From Rhodospirillales bacterium (GTDB lineage: Bacteria > Pseudomonadota > Alphaproteobacteria > Rhodospirillales > Magnetospirillaceae), in assembly GCA_030040955.1 (NCBI GenBank), contig JASHSH010000317.1:1-22093 (forward strand): 22,093 bases of DNA. Reading direction: 5' to 3'. The position numbers and the translations under genes are program-made. Shown piece after piece: positions 14,790 to 22,093 of this stretch. Numbering within the stretch: the first letter of the stretch is position 1; each line of letters opens with the position of its first letter. Below the pieces are notes generated by a model. The model was not told where the DNA came from, did no database searches, and saw only the letters and a program-made list of their open reading frames with translations.

Positions 14790-16955
14790 TCAGGAAATTT
14801 CCTTCAACACCAGCTTGGGCAAGGGCCGGCCGCGCTCGAGCGCGCTGCCGCGTCCCGACAGGCTCGGATTGGTCATGAAATAGGTGTGCGCGGAGAACGC
14901 CTCCTCGCCGGGCGCGGGGCAGACGCGCTCGTAGGTGCCGTCGGCGCGCAGGCGCCAGCTCTGCACATTGTCCTTCAGGTTGGCGATCAGGATCTGATCG
15001 AGGATCTGGCGGTGGACGGTGGCGTTTTCGATCGGCACCAGCGTCTCCACCCGCCAGTCCATGTTGCGCGGCATCCAGTCGGCCGACGAGATGAACAGGC
15101 GTGCGTGGCGCGAAGGCATCTTGTGCCCGTTGCCGAAAGCGAGCACGCGGCCGTGCTCGAGGAATCGGCCGACGATGCTCTTGACCCGGATATTGTCCGA
15201 CAGCCCCGGCACCCCGGGACGCAGGCAGCAAATGCCGCGGACGATCAACTCGATCTGCACGCCGGCGCGCGAGGCCTCGTACAGCGCGTCGATCAGCCGG
15301 GCGTCGACGAGAGCGTTCATCTTCGCCCAGATATTGGCCGGCCGGCCCGCCTTGGCATGCGCGATCTCGTGGCGGATGCCGTCGAGGAGGCGGTCGCGCA
15401 GATTCAGCGGCGCGATGGTGAGCTTCTCCAGCTTCTCCGGCTTGGCGTAGCCGGTCATGTAGTTGAAGGTGCGGTTGGCGTCGCGGCACAGCGCCGGATC
15501 GACCGTGAAGAAGCTCAGGTCGGTATAGACCTTGGCGGTGATCGGGTGGTAGTTGCCGGTGCCGAAATGCACGTAGGAGCGCAGGTTGCCCCCCTCGCGC
15601 CGCACCACCAGGGAAATCTTCGCATGGGTCTTGAGCTGGATGAAGCCGTAGACCACCTGCGCGCCGGCGCGCTCCAGATCGCGCGCCCAGTTGATGTTGG
15701 CCTCCTCGTCGAAGCGCGCCTTCAGCTCGATCAGCGCGGTGACCGACTTGCCCATCTCGGCCGCCTCGACCAGGGCCTTGACGATCGGGCTGTCGTGGCT
15801 GGTGCGGTAGAGAGTCTGCTTGATCGCCACCACGTCGGGATCGCGCACCGCCTGGCGCAGGAATTGGACCACCACGTCGAAGCTTTCGAACGGGTGGTGG
15901 ACCACCAGGTCCTTCTTGCGGATGGCGGCGAAGCAGTCCTCGCCCTGCTCGCGGATGCGCTCGGGGAAGCGCGGATTGTAGGGCGGGAACAGCAGGTCGG
16001 GCCGCTGCCCGTCGATCAGGCTGCGGGTGTCCGCCATGCCGATCAGCCCGTCGAGCTGGAACACGTCGGTCGGCTCGGCGCCCATCTCGGTCATGATCAG
16101 CGCGAGCAGGTCGGCCGGCATGCCGGCATTCACGGTCAAGCGGATGCACTGGCCGCGGCGGCGGCGCTTGAGCGCGGACTCGAACACGCGCACCAGGTCT
16201 TCCGCTTCCTCGTCGATTTCCATCTCGGAATCGCGCAGCACGCGGAACACGCCGGCCCCGCCGACGCGGTAGCCGGGGAACAGGCGGTCGAGGAACAGCC
16301 CGACGGTGTCCTCGAGCGGCAGGTAGCGCGCCGCGTCGCCGGGCAGGCGGACGAAGCGGGCGAGCTTCTGCGACAGCGGCAGCAGCGCGCGCATCGGCTC
16401 GTTGTCCTCGTGGCGCGCGAGCTGGAGCGCCATGGCGAGGCCGAGATTGGGGATGAACGGGAACGGGTGCGCCGGATCGATGGCGAGCGGCGTGAGCACC
16501 GGGAAGATGTGCTCCATGAAATGCGAATCCAGCCATTCGCGGTCGGCCGCGCTCAACTCGGCGACCTCGATCACCGCGATGCCGGCCTGGCGCAGCTCGG
16601 CGACCAGGCGGCGCCAAGTCTCCTGCTGCGCGGCCAGCACCGCGCCCGCTTCGCCATGGATGGCGGCGAGCTGGCGCTGCGGCGTTAGCCCGTCCTGGCT
16701 CGGCGAGTTGACGTTCGCGGCCACCTGCCCCTTCAGGCCGGCGACCCGCACCATGTAGAACTCGTCGAGGTTGGTCGCCGAGATCGACAGGAAGCGCAGC
16801 CGCTCGAGCAGCGGGTGGCGCGGATTTTCCGCCTCCTCCAGCACGCGGTTGTTGAAGGCGAGCCAGGACAGTTCCCGATTGATGAACCGGTCCGGCGAGT
16901 CGAGGGCGATGGCGGGCGCGGGCGCGTCCTCGTCCGGCGCCATTTCGACGGCCAT
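14790..16955 (-). CDS. ppk: Polyphosphate kinase 1
   Basis: A 721-residue PPK1 that reversibly moves the ATP gamma-phosphate onto polyphosphate chains. The N-terminal domain starts with RFINRELSWLAFNNRVLEEA and then SISATNLDEFYMVRVAGL, both diagnostic. The autophosphorylated catalytic His is in THAKISLVVRR (about 444), and the second active-site His is in RFLEHGRVLAF (about 601). GTGNYHPITAKVYTDLSFFT is also typical. The ATG at 16955 leaves a 10-base gap to the glycosylase gene upstream; a GTG at 16973 would overlap that gene by 8 bases. Neither has a strong ribosome-binding site, so translational coupling is likely. Confidence 0.97.
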   Translation of the reverse strand: MAVEMAPDEDAPAPAIALDSPDRFINRELSWLAFNNRVLEEAENPRHPLLERLRFLSISATNLDEFYMVRVAGLKGQVAANVNSPSQDGLTPQRQLAAIHGEAGAVLAAQQETWRRLVAELRQAGIAVIEVAELSAADREWLDSHFMEHIFPVLTPLAIDPAHPFPFIPNLGLAMALQLARHEDNEPMRALLPLSQKLARFVRLPGDAARYLPLEDTVGLFLDRLFPGYRVGGAGVFRVLRDSEMEIDEEAEDLVRVFESALKRRRRGQCIRLTVNAGMPADLLALIMTEMGAEPTDVFQLDGLIGMADTRSLIDGQRPDLLFPPYNPRFPERIREQGEDCFAAIRKKDLVVHHPFESFDVVVQFLRQAVRDPDVVAIKQTLYRTSHDSPIVKALVEAAEMGKSVTALIELKARFDEEANINWARDLERAGAQVVYGFIQLKTHAKISLVVRREGGNLRSYVHFGTGNYHPITAKVYTDLSFFTVDPALCRDANRTFNYMTGYAKPEKLEKLTIAPLNLRDRLLDGIRHEIAHAKAGRPANIWAKMNALVDARLIDALYEASRAGVQIELIVRGICCLRPGVPGLSDNIRVKSIVGRFLEHGRVLAFGNGHKMPSRHARLFISSADWMPRNMDWRVETLVPIENATVHRQILDQILIANLKDNVQSWRLRADGTYERVCPAPGEEAFSAHTYFMTNPSLSGRGSALERGRPLPKLVLKEIS

Positions 16956-16965
16956 GCCCTGCCGG

Positions 16966-17682
16966 TCAGCCACCGATCGCCTCCGCGACCTGGGCCGGCC
17001 GCGCCTTGCGGCGCTTCGCCGGCTTCGTCGCCGCGCGCGCGGCCTCGGTCGCCGCGCGCTCGCGCTGGCGGATATGTTCGAGCTGACGGTAGAGATACCA
17101 GCTCGCCACGGAGCGATAGGGCCGCCAAGACTCGGCGATGCGCATCAATCGGGCCGGACGGGCGCGCTTGGACAGTCCGTAGACGTCGCGCATCGCGGTG
17201 ACCACGGCCAGATCGTCGATCGGGAACACGTCGAGGCGGTTGAGCGAGAACAGCAGATACATTTGCGCCGTCCAGCGCCCGATCCCCTTCACCGCGACCA
17301 GGATTTCGATCACTTCCTCGTCGGGAAGCTCGCACAGCCGGTCGAAATCGAGCCGCCCGTCAGCGACATGGGCGGAGAGGTCGCGCGCATAGTCCACCTT
17401 GCGTCGCGACAGCCCGCAGCCCATCAGGGCCTCGTGCGGAAGCGCGAGCAGCGCATGCGGATCGGGCCTATCGGACGGGAACAGCGCGAGCAGGCGGGCG
17501 AAGATCGACGCGGCCGCGTGTTTCGACACCTGCTGGGCGACGATGGCGCGCAGGAGGGCGTGAAATCCGTCGGGCTGGGCCACCAGGCCGCACGGCCCGA
17601 CCCGATCGATGACCCGGGCGAGGTCGCGGTCCCCGGCGCGCAGGGCGTTCACGGCCTTGTCGAATTTATTGTTGTTCGCCAA
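16966..17682 (-). CDS. AlkA-like DNA-3-methyladenine glycosylase (HhH-GPD family)
   Basis: A 238-residue base-excision-repair glycosylase that removes alkylated bases. The helix-hairpin-helix GPD core spans about 123-160: VKGIGRWTAQMYLLF, then VFPIDDLAV, in which Asp157 is the likely catalytic acid. FHALLRAIVAQQVS (40-53) is the usual N-terminal motif. The C-terminal tail is Lys/Arg/Ala-rich. No ATG lies in a suitable place; the TTG at 17682 is 7 bases after AAGGG and gives MANNNKFDKAVNALRAGD, while a GTG at 17652 is the alternative. It leads the ppk-ppx genes on the same strand. Confidence 0.85.
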   Translation of the reverse strand: MANNNKFDKAVNALRAGDRDLARVIDRVGPCGLVAQPDGFHALLRAIVAQQVSKHAAASIFARLLALFPSDRPDPHALLALPHEALMGCGLSRRKVDYARDLSAHVADGRLDFDRLCELPDEEVIEILVAVKGIGRWTAQMYLLFSLNRLDVFPIDDLAVVTAMRDVYGLSKRARPARLMRIAESWRPYRSVASWYLYRQLEHIRQRERAATEAARAATKPAKRRKARPAQVAEAIGG

Positions 17683-17823
17683 CGAATTACCCTTCGCCCC
17701 GAAACCGAACCGCCATTCTCCCGTATTTTCCCCCAAGACTTTATATATGCTCCGCGCCGCCCTGTCATGCCGGGCCGCCCCGTTGTCACGCGGCCGCAAC
17801 GCGGAAGCTCGCGAGGTGCGCGG
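17683..17823. promoter_or_regulatory. Divergent promoter region between the glycosylase and sixA
   Basis: This 141-base gap holds an AT-rich patch, TTTATATATGCT (17740-17751), and TATTTTC nearby in otherwise GC-rich DNA. It must drive the glycosylase-ppk-ppx genes leftward and sixA rightward. I could not fix a -35/-10 pair with good spacing on either strand. Confidence 0.4.
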
Positions 17824-18390
17824 ATGAAGAGCCTCCATTTGCTCCGCCACGCCAAGGCCGGCAAGGCCGACGCCGGAACCGCCGATTTCGAGCGCGAACT
17901 GGCCGAGCGCGGGCGCGCGGCCTGCGGACTCCTCGCCGCCTGGTACGCGGAGCAGGAGATGCTTCCCGACATCGTGCTCTGTTCGCCGGCGCAGCGCACG
18001 CGCGAGACGCTGGCGCTGATCGCGGCCTCGCTCGGCGAGGCACGCATCCGCTACGAAGAGCGCGTCTACGAGGCGGAGGCGGACGCGCTGCTGACCCTGA
18101 TCCGCGCCCTGCCGCGCGAGGCGCGCTGCGCGCTGCTGGTCGGGCACAATCCCGGGATCGAGACGCTGGCGCGGCGGCTCGCCGGCTCCGGCGCCACCGG
18201 CGCGATCGCCCGCATGCGCACGAAATATCCGACCGGGGCGATCGCCGTGCTGTCCGCGCCCGTCCGGGGCTGGACCGCGCTGCGTCCGGGCGGCGCGCGC
18301 CTCGATGCCTTTATCCGGCCGGCGGATCTGGAAGGGTTGGGCCCACGCCGCCCATCCGCGCCAGCACCGCGCGGACGAGCGCCGCGCTGA
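17824..18390 (+). CDS. sixA: Phosphohistidine phosphatase SixA family
   Basis: A 188-residue histidine-phosphatase-superfamily protein. The catalytic RH motif is LLRHAKAG (Arg8, His9), with SPAQRTRETL (54-63) and the second His in LVGHNPG (His108). SixA enzymes remove phosphate from phosphohistidine in phosphotransfer or PTS proteins; the target here is unknown. The ATG at 17824 has GAGGTG just upstream. The last 27 codons are Pro/Arg-rich, lie antisense over the end of hda, and may be a read-on tail lacking function. Confidence 0.9.
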   Translation: MKSLHLLRHAKAGKADAGTADFERELAERGRAACGLLAAWYAEQEMLPDIVLCSPAQRTRETLALIAASLGEARIRYEERVYEAEADALLTLIRALPREARCALLVGHNPGIETLARRLAGSGATGAIARMRTKYPTGAIAVLSAPVRGWTALRPGGARLDAFIRPADLEGLGPRRPSAPAPRGRAPR

Positions 18391-19015
18391 TCGGGCGCCG
18401 CTCGGCGAGGGCGGCGCGGTCCAACTCCTCGACGAGGGCGTGCACGGCGGCGAAGGAGCGCTCGACCCGGGCCAGCGCGTAGGCCGGCAGGTCGGCCCCG
18501 ACGCGGAGCTGGCGGTCCGCGAACAGCTTGAGCAGCAGCGCGCCGAGCAGGTCCTCGCCCGGCGCGGCGAGCGCGACGGCGGGCAGCGCGGCCAGACGCG
18601 AGCGCAGATCGGGCAACGCGACGCCCCAGCGCGCGGGCGTCGTGCGTCCGGTGATCAGCAGCCAGTGCCCGCGCTCGCGCAGCAGGTTGTGGAGGTGAAA
18701 CAGCGCCGCCTCCTCGACTCCCCGATCGGCGTCCTCGAGGCAGAGGCAGAAAGCATCGGCAAGCCGGTCCACATCCGGCGCGCGCAGGGACTCGGCGGCC
18801 AGCCGCCGCCCGCCCGCGCGCTCGGTCAGGATTTGGGCAAGATGGCTTTTGCCCGAGCCGGTCGGTCCCCACAGCGCGAGGCCGAAGCCCGGCCAGGAAG
18901 GCCAGCGCTCGATCCAGCCGAACGCCTCGCGGTTGCTGTCCGCGACCAGGAAGTCGCCGGCGTCGAAGGCGGGCGGGCGCCCGAGATCGAGCGGCATCTG
19001 CACCGGATCGGCCAT
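18311..19015 (-). CDS. hdaA: HdaA/Hda-type DnaA regulatory ATPase
   Basis: A 234-residue AAA+ DnaA paralogue without a DNA-binding domain. QMPLDL (6-11) fits the N-terminal clamp-binding motif of Hda, which docks on the DNA polymerase sliding clamp to trigger ATP hydrolysis by DnaA. Walker A is GPTGSGKS (50-57) and the Walker B-like stretch is CLCLEDAD. The context matches the alphaproteobacterial permease-hda order: the AI-2E permease gene ends 14 bases upstream on the same strand. The start at 19015 lacks a strong ribosome-binding site, suggesting translational coupling. Confidence 0.9.
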   Translation of the reverse strand: MADPVQMPLDLGRPPAFDAGDFLVADSNREAFGWIERWPSWPGFGLALWGPTGSGKSHLAQILTERAGGRRLAAESLRAPDVDRLADAFCLCLEDADRGVEEAALFHLHNLLRERGHWLLITGRTTPARWGVALPDLRSRLAALPAVALAAPGEDLLGALLLKLFADRQLRVGADLPAYALARVERSFAAVHALVEELDRAALAERRPISAALVRAVLARMGGVGPTLPDPPAG

Positions 19016-19029
19016 CGCGGACGCCGCGC

Positions 19030-20148
19030 TCAGTTCCCGGCTTCGGGCCCGTCGCCCGAATACATCGGGCTCGCCAGATAGCGGGCGAGCAGGAAGCGGG
19101 CCAGCACGCCGATCACCGCCGCCGAGGGCACCGCCAGCAGCAGGCCGAGAAATCCGAACAGGGCGCCGCCGGCGAGCAGCGCGAAGATGATCCACACCGG
19201 ATGCAGCCCGACCCGGCTGCCGACCAGGCGCGGCGCCAGCAGATTGGCCTCGATCTGATTGCCGACCACGAAGACGACCGCCGCCTCCGCCGGCAGCATC
19301 CAGTCGGAGGACTGGGCGACGGCGAGGCCCACGGCCACCACGAAGCCGGTGATCGATCCCAGATAGGGCACGATGGAGAGCATGCCCGCGCCGAGCCCGA
19401 CCAGGAGCCCGAGATCGAGCCCGACCAGCGTCAGGCCCGCGCCATAGATGCAGGCCAGCGTGAGGCAGACCAGCGCCTGGCCGCGGACGAAGCCGGCGAG
19501 GATCATGTCGACCTCGTGGAACAGCTGCCGGATCTCCGCCTCATGGCGGCGCGGCAGCCATTTCTCGACCAGGTCGGTCACGCGGTGCCAATCGCGCAGC
19601 AGGTAGAAGGTGACGATCGGCGTGATGAAGATCAGGGACAGCAGATTGGCGAGCGCGAGCGATCCGCCGACCAGCTCGCCGAGCACGCCGCCCACCCAGC
19701 CGGCGATGTTGCCGGCATAGTCTCCCGCCGCGTTGCGCAGCCGGTCGATGTCGTGCGGCGAGAGATGGCCGACGAGGGCCCGCCAGATCGGCTGCGCGCG
19801 CTGGCCAAGCTGATGGATGTAGGTGGGCACGCGCTGGACGAAGGCGGTGATCTGATCGCCGACGATCGGCGCCAGCAGCACCAGGACGATCACGAACAGC
19901 AGGAAGAACGACAGCGTGATCACCACCGTCGCCCAGGTCCGGCTGAGACCCATGCGCTGAAGCCGCTCGGCGACGGGGTCGAGGAAATAGGCGATCGCCA
20001 TGCCGGCGACGAAGGGCAGCAGGATGCCGCGCAGCAGCCAGACCAGGATCAGGAATGCCAGCGCCGCGCCCAGCCAGACGCGCAAGCGCCCGTCCGGCGT
20101 CGCGAGAAATCCCCCGGACGGCGGCGGTCGCTCGGCGGGATTGTCCAT
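19030..20148 (-). CDS. AI-2E-family transporter (PerM-like permease)
   Basis: A 372-residue inner-membrane protein with about eight hydrophobic segments. Typical family marks are the N-terminal pair of helices ending in AGMAIAYFLDPVAERLQRMG, a soluble middle part, FITPIVTFYLLRDW, and the late SIVPYLGSITGFVVAVGLAV and QIEANLLAPRLVGSRVGLHP segments. Members export autoinducer-2 or act as ion antiporters; specificity cannot be told here. The ATG at 20148 is 2 bases after the DUF2066 gene stop, so the two are co-transcribed with hda. Confidence 0.93.
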   Translation of the reverse strand: MDNPAERPPPSGGFLATPDGRLRVWLGAALAFLILVWLLRGILLPFVAGMAIAYFLDPVAERLQRMGLSRTWATVVITLSFFLLFVIVLVLLAPIVGDQITAFVQRVPTYIHQLGQRAQPIWRALVGHLSPHDIDRLRNAAGDYAGNIAGWVGGVLGELVGGSLALANLLSLIFITPIVTFYLLRDWHRVTDLVEKWLPRRHEAEIRQLFHEVDMILAGFVRGQALVCLTLACIYGAGLTLVGLDLGLLVGLGAGMLSIVPYLGSITGFVVAVGLAVAQSSDWMLPAEAAVVFVVGNQIEANLLAPRLVGSRVGLHPVWIIFALLAGGALFGFLGLLLAVPSAAVIGVLARFLLARYLASPMYSGDGPEAGN

Positions 20149-20150
20149 GG

Positions 20151-21272
20151 CTACGGCTTTCCGGCGCCCGGCTTGGCGACCACGTTCTGCAACAGCCAGT
20201 GATCCTCGGCCCAGGACAGAACCAGCCCGTTCTGCACGAACACGGTCTCGAGCTGCTTCTGGTCGCCGACATAGTGCAGCACGAGGGAGGCCGATTTCTG
20301 CGAGATCGAGGCGACCTCCCAGGCGCGCACCGGAATGCTGCGGGCGAGCTTCTCGCGCAGCGCGATCCAGTCTGCGAATCCGCCCAGCGGCACGATGACC
20401 GAGATCTGGTCGCCGGCGGCGAAGCTCAGCAGGTTGCCGGCCTTGTAGGCGTCGTTCACGGCCGCGGCGATCTCGATCACGGCGCGGCGCATCACGTTCG
20501 TCGCCGCCTCGCCCGACTCGCCCTGCACCTGGCGCGCGCCGCTCACGCTCGCGGCGAGCGGACCCGCGCCGGCGATGGCAACGTCGAGCGCGACCTTGCC
20601 GTCGGCGCCGGTGGTCGCGCTGGCGGTGAGGATCAGCAGGTCCTGCGTCTCGTAGCGCTTGGCGAAGGCATCGATCTGCTCGGGTGCGGCGGTCGCCGCT
20701 TGCAGCGCGTCGTCGAGTCCGGTGCCCGGCTTGGGCGGGGCCGGCACGATCAGCGGCACCAGCCCCTGCGCGGCCGCGCTCTGCCAGGCGTCGCGCCACG
20801 GATTGACCTTTTCCCACAGCAGCGGCCCGGTCTCGGTCTTCAGCACCGGCAGCACGATCACCGGCCGGCCCCGCCATTCGCCGTACGGGATGTTGGCCTC
20901 GCGCAGCAGCGCTTCGACCGGTTCGGGTTTGAAGCGCACCGACAGGGTCGCGATGTAGCGCACTTCGGAACGCTTCTCCTGGTCGACGCCGACATCGAGT
21001 ACCAGGTCGTCGAGCTGGGCGTCGGAGACCTGCGGCAGGCGCGTCCAGTCGGCCTGGGCGGTCAGCCGCTGGAGCAGCTCGCCGAGGGCGGCGCGCTGCG
21101 CCTGGGCGAAGGCCTGGTCGCGGGCAAGATTGACGTTCTCGGCGGTGACGTCGACCTGGAGGTCGCGCACCAGGAAGGCGTCGGTCTCCTGCGCCAAGGC
21201 CACGCGGACTGGCAGCGAGAGGGCGAGGATCGACGCCACCGCGATCGCCCAAATCGCCCGGAGATGAGGCAT
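20151..21272 (-). CDS. Exported DUF2066-domain protein of unknown function
   Basis: A 373-residue protein with a signal peptide (1-27, cleavage near VALA-QET). The N-terminal 40% (VRDLQVDVTAENVNLARDQA onward, including AALGELLQRLTAQADW) matches the DUF2066 pattern often coded beside the AI-2E permease and purM. The C-terminal part (VIVPLGGFADWIALREKLAR) is a repeat-like alpha/beta stretch I cannot name. It probably works in the periplasm. It is the first gene of the leftward DUF2066-permease-hda operon and is divergent from purM, 80-104 bases away. Confidence 0.88.
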   Translation of the reverse strand: MPHLRAIWAIAVASILALSLPVRVALAQETDAFLVRDLQVDVTAENVNLARDQAFAQAQRAALGELLQRLTAQADWTRLPQVSDAQLDDLVLDVGVDQEKRSEVRYIATLSVRFKPEPVEALLREANIPYGEWRGRPVIVLPVLKTETGPLLWEKVNPWRDAWQSAAAQGLVPLIVPAPPKPGTGLDDALQAATAAPEQIDAFAKRYETQDLLILTASATTGADGKVALDVAIAGAGPLAASVSGARQVQGESGEAATNVMRRAVIEIAAAVNDAYKAGNLLSFAAGDQISVIVPLGGFADWIALREKLARSIPVRAWEVASISQKSASLVLHYVGDQKQLETVFVQNGLVLSWAEDHWLLQNVVAKPGAGKP

Positions 21273-21299
21273 TGCAAAGCGTCTCGGTTGCAGTATGTT
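21272..21299 (+). promoter_or_regulatory. Candidate purM promoter
   Basis: TTGCAA (21272-21277), a 16-base spacer and TATGTT (21294-21299) resemble a sigma70 promoter pointing toward purM, with a start near 21306. No purine-type operator or riboswitch is evident. Confidence 0.35.
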
Positions 21300-21376
21300 C
21301 GCGCCGTCCGTGGCGCCTCACCATAGCGCACCCGCACGCCCGCGAGGAAGCCATTAGCGAGTCCCGTTCCGCGGCC

Positions 21377-22093
21377 ATGACCTACCGCGCGGCGGGCGTC
21401 GATATCGACGCCGGCGCCGCGCTGGTCGAGGCGATCAAGCCGCTGGCGGGCGCCACCGCGCGGCCCGGCACGCAGGCCTCCCTCGGCGGATTCGGCGCGC
21501 TGTTTGATCTGCGCGCGGCGGGCTACCGCGATCCGATCCTGGTCGCCACCACCGACGGCGTCGGCACCAAGCTCAAGATCGCGATCGAGGCGGACCGGCA
21601 CGACACGATCGGCATCGACCTCGTCGCCATGTGCGTGAACGACCTCGTGGTGCAGGGCGCCGAGCCGCTGCTGTTCCTCGACTATTTCGCCTCCGGGCGG
21701 ATCGAGGTCGAGGCCGGGCGGCGCATCGTCGCCGGCATCGCCGAAGGCTGCCGCATCGCCGGCTGCGCCCTGGTCGGCGGCGAGACCGCGGAGATGCCGG
21801 GGCTGTACGCGGCGGGCGACTACGATCTCGCCGGTTTCGCGGTCGGCGCGGTCGAGCGCGGGCAAGCGATCGACGGCGCCGCGGTGCGGCCGGGCGACAT
21901 CGCGCTCGGTCTGGCCTCGAGCGGGGTGCATTCGAACGGCTATTCGCTGGTGCGCGCGCTGGTCCGCCGGCTCGGGCTCGACTGGACGCGCCCGGCGCCT
22001 TTCGCGCCCGAGCGCGATCTCGCGGAAGCGCTGCTCGAACCCACCAGGATCTACGTGGCGAGCTGCCTGGCCGCCGCGCGCAGCGGCGCGGTC
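21377..22093 (+). CDS. purM: Phosphoribosylformylglycinamidine cyclo-ligase (AIR synthase), cut by window edge
   Basis: The first 239 residues of PurM, which closes the imidazole ring in purine synthesis using ATP. Visible motifs are TYRAAGVDIDAG at the start, SLGGFGALFDL, the glycine/aspartate motif TTDGVGTKLKIA, GIDLVAMCVNDLVVQGAEPL and LVGGETAEMPG. The ATG at 21377 is the first canonical start, but no ribosome-binding site precedes it. GAGGAAG (21344-21350) stands just before an in-frame ATT at 21353, which would give (M)SESRSAAMTYRAAGVD, an N-terminus of the usual length. The reading frame runs off the right edge; purN would be expected next. Confidence 0.96.
   Translation, partial: MTYRAAGVDIDAGAALVEAIKPLAGATARPGTQASLGGFGALFDLRAAGYRDPILVATTDGVGTKLKIAIEADRHDTIGIDLVAMCVNDLVVQGAEPLLFLDYFASGRIEVEAGRRIVAGIAEGCRIAGCALVGGETAEMPGLYAAGDYDLAGFAVGAVERGQAIDGAAVRPGDIALGLASSGVHSNGYSLVRALVRRLGLDWTRPAPFAPERDLAEALLEPTRIYVASCLAAARSGAV

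Noticed and set aside
13271..14878. A 535-codon plus-strand frame opposite ppx
   Set aside because: The minus-strand Ppx reading is complete with DIGSNS and DLGGGS motifs, while this frame shows no family features and reflects codon bias.
14703..16688. A 661-codon open frame on the plus strand opposite ppk
   Set aside because: It is antisense to a complete PPK1 with all catalytic motifs. Its translation is His/Arg/Gln-rich with no domain, the usual shadow in very GC-rich DNA.
1..22093. CRISPR array, tRNA/rRNA genes, insertion sequences or prophage
   Set aside because: Reading the window showed no regularly spaced repeats, no cloverleaf or rRNA-like sequence and no transposase, integrase or phage protein. 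A dedicated RNA and repeat scan was not possible.

Overview
The window is very GC-rich, densely packed chromosomal DNA with no transposase, integrase, CRISPR array, tRNA or rRNA that I can see. The block purM / DUF2066 protein / AI-2E permease / hda / ppk / ppx points to an alphaproteobacterium, probably Rhodospirillales-like. The taxon is an inference from gene order and protein style, not from a marker gene. Layout, left to right: a LacI-family regulator is cut by the left edge, and its promoter sits between two matching operator palindromes. Then come a secreted LprI-like (DUF1311) protein, a beta-carbonic anhydrase, a short-chain dehydrogenase, a secreted YbhB/YbcL (PEBP) protein, and a small catabolic-looking module: a class II aldolase/decarboxylase divergent from an AAHS-type MFS transporter and a 4,5-dihydroxyphthalate-decarboxylase-like protein. 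A flavin-dependent NAD(P)-binding oxidoreductase follows on the minus strand. The centre (about 7.66-9.01 kb) holds the most interesting object: a compact minus-strand operon of a radical SAM enzyme with a truncated SPASM (twitch-type) C-terminus, followed by two tandem small genes of 61 and 57 codons. The two peptides share a leader-like segment and end in the same Cys/Asp/His-rich motif LDNCDCHC. This has the architecture of a RiPP pathway (a ribosomally made, enzyme-modified peptide), and I do not recognise the precursor family. The flavoenzyme downstream on the same strand and the divergent Bcr/CflA exporter are possible but unproven partners. To the right lie a GT9 glycosyltransferase, a short MetE-like methyltransferase whose best ribosome-binding site faces an ATC codon, and a secreted peptidoglycan-binding-domain protein. 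The polyphosphate pair ppx/ppk lies behind an AlkA-like DNA glycosylase that seems to use a TTG start. Divergent from the glycosylase is SixA, which runs convergently into hda with an 80-base overlap. The AI-2E permease and the DUF2066 protein sit upstream of hda on the same strand. Finally purM (purine synthesis) is divergent and cut by the right edge; its best ribosome-binding site faces an in-frame ATT. There is no gene-free stretch longer than about 200 bases.
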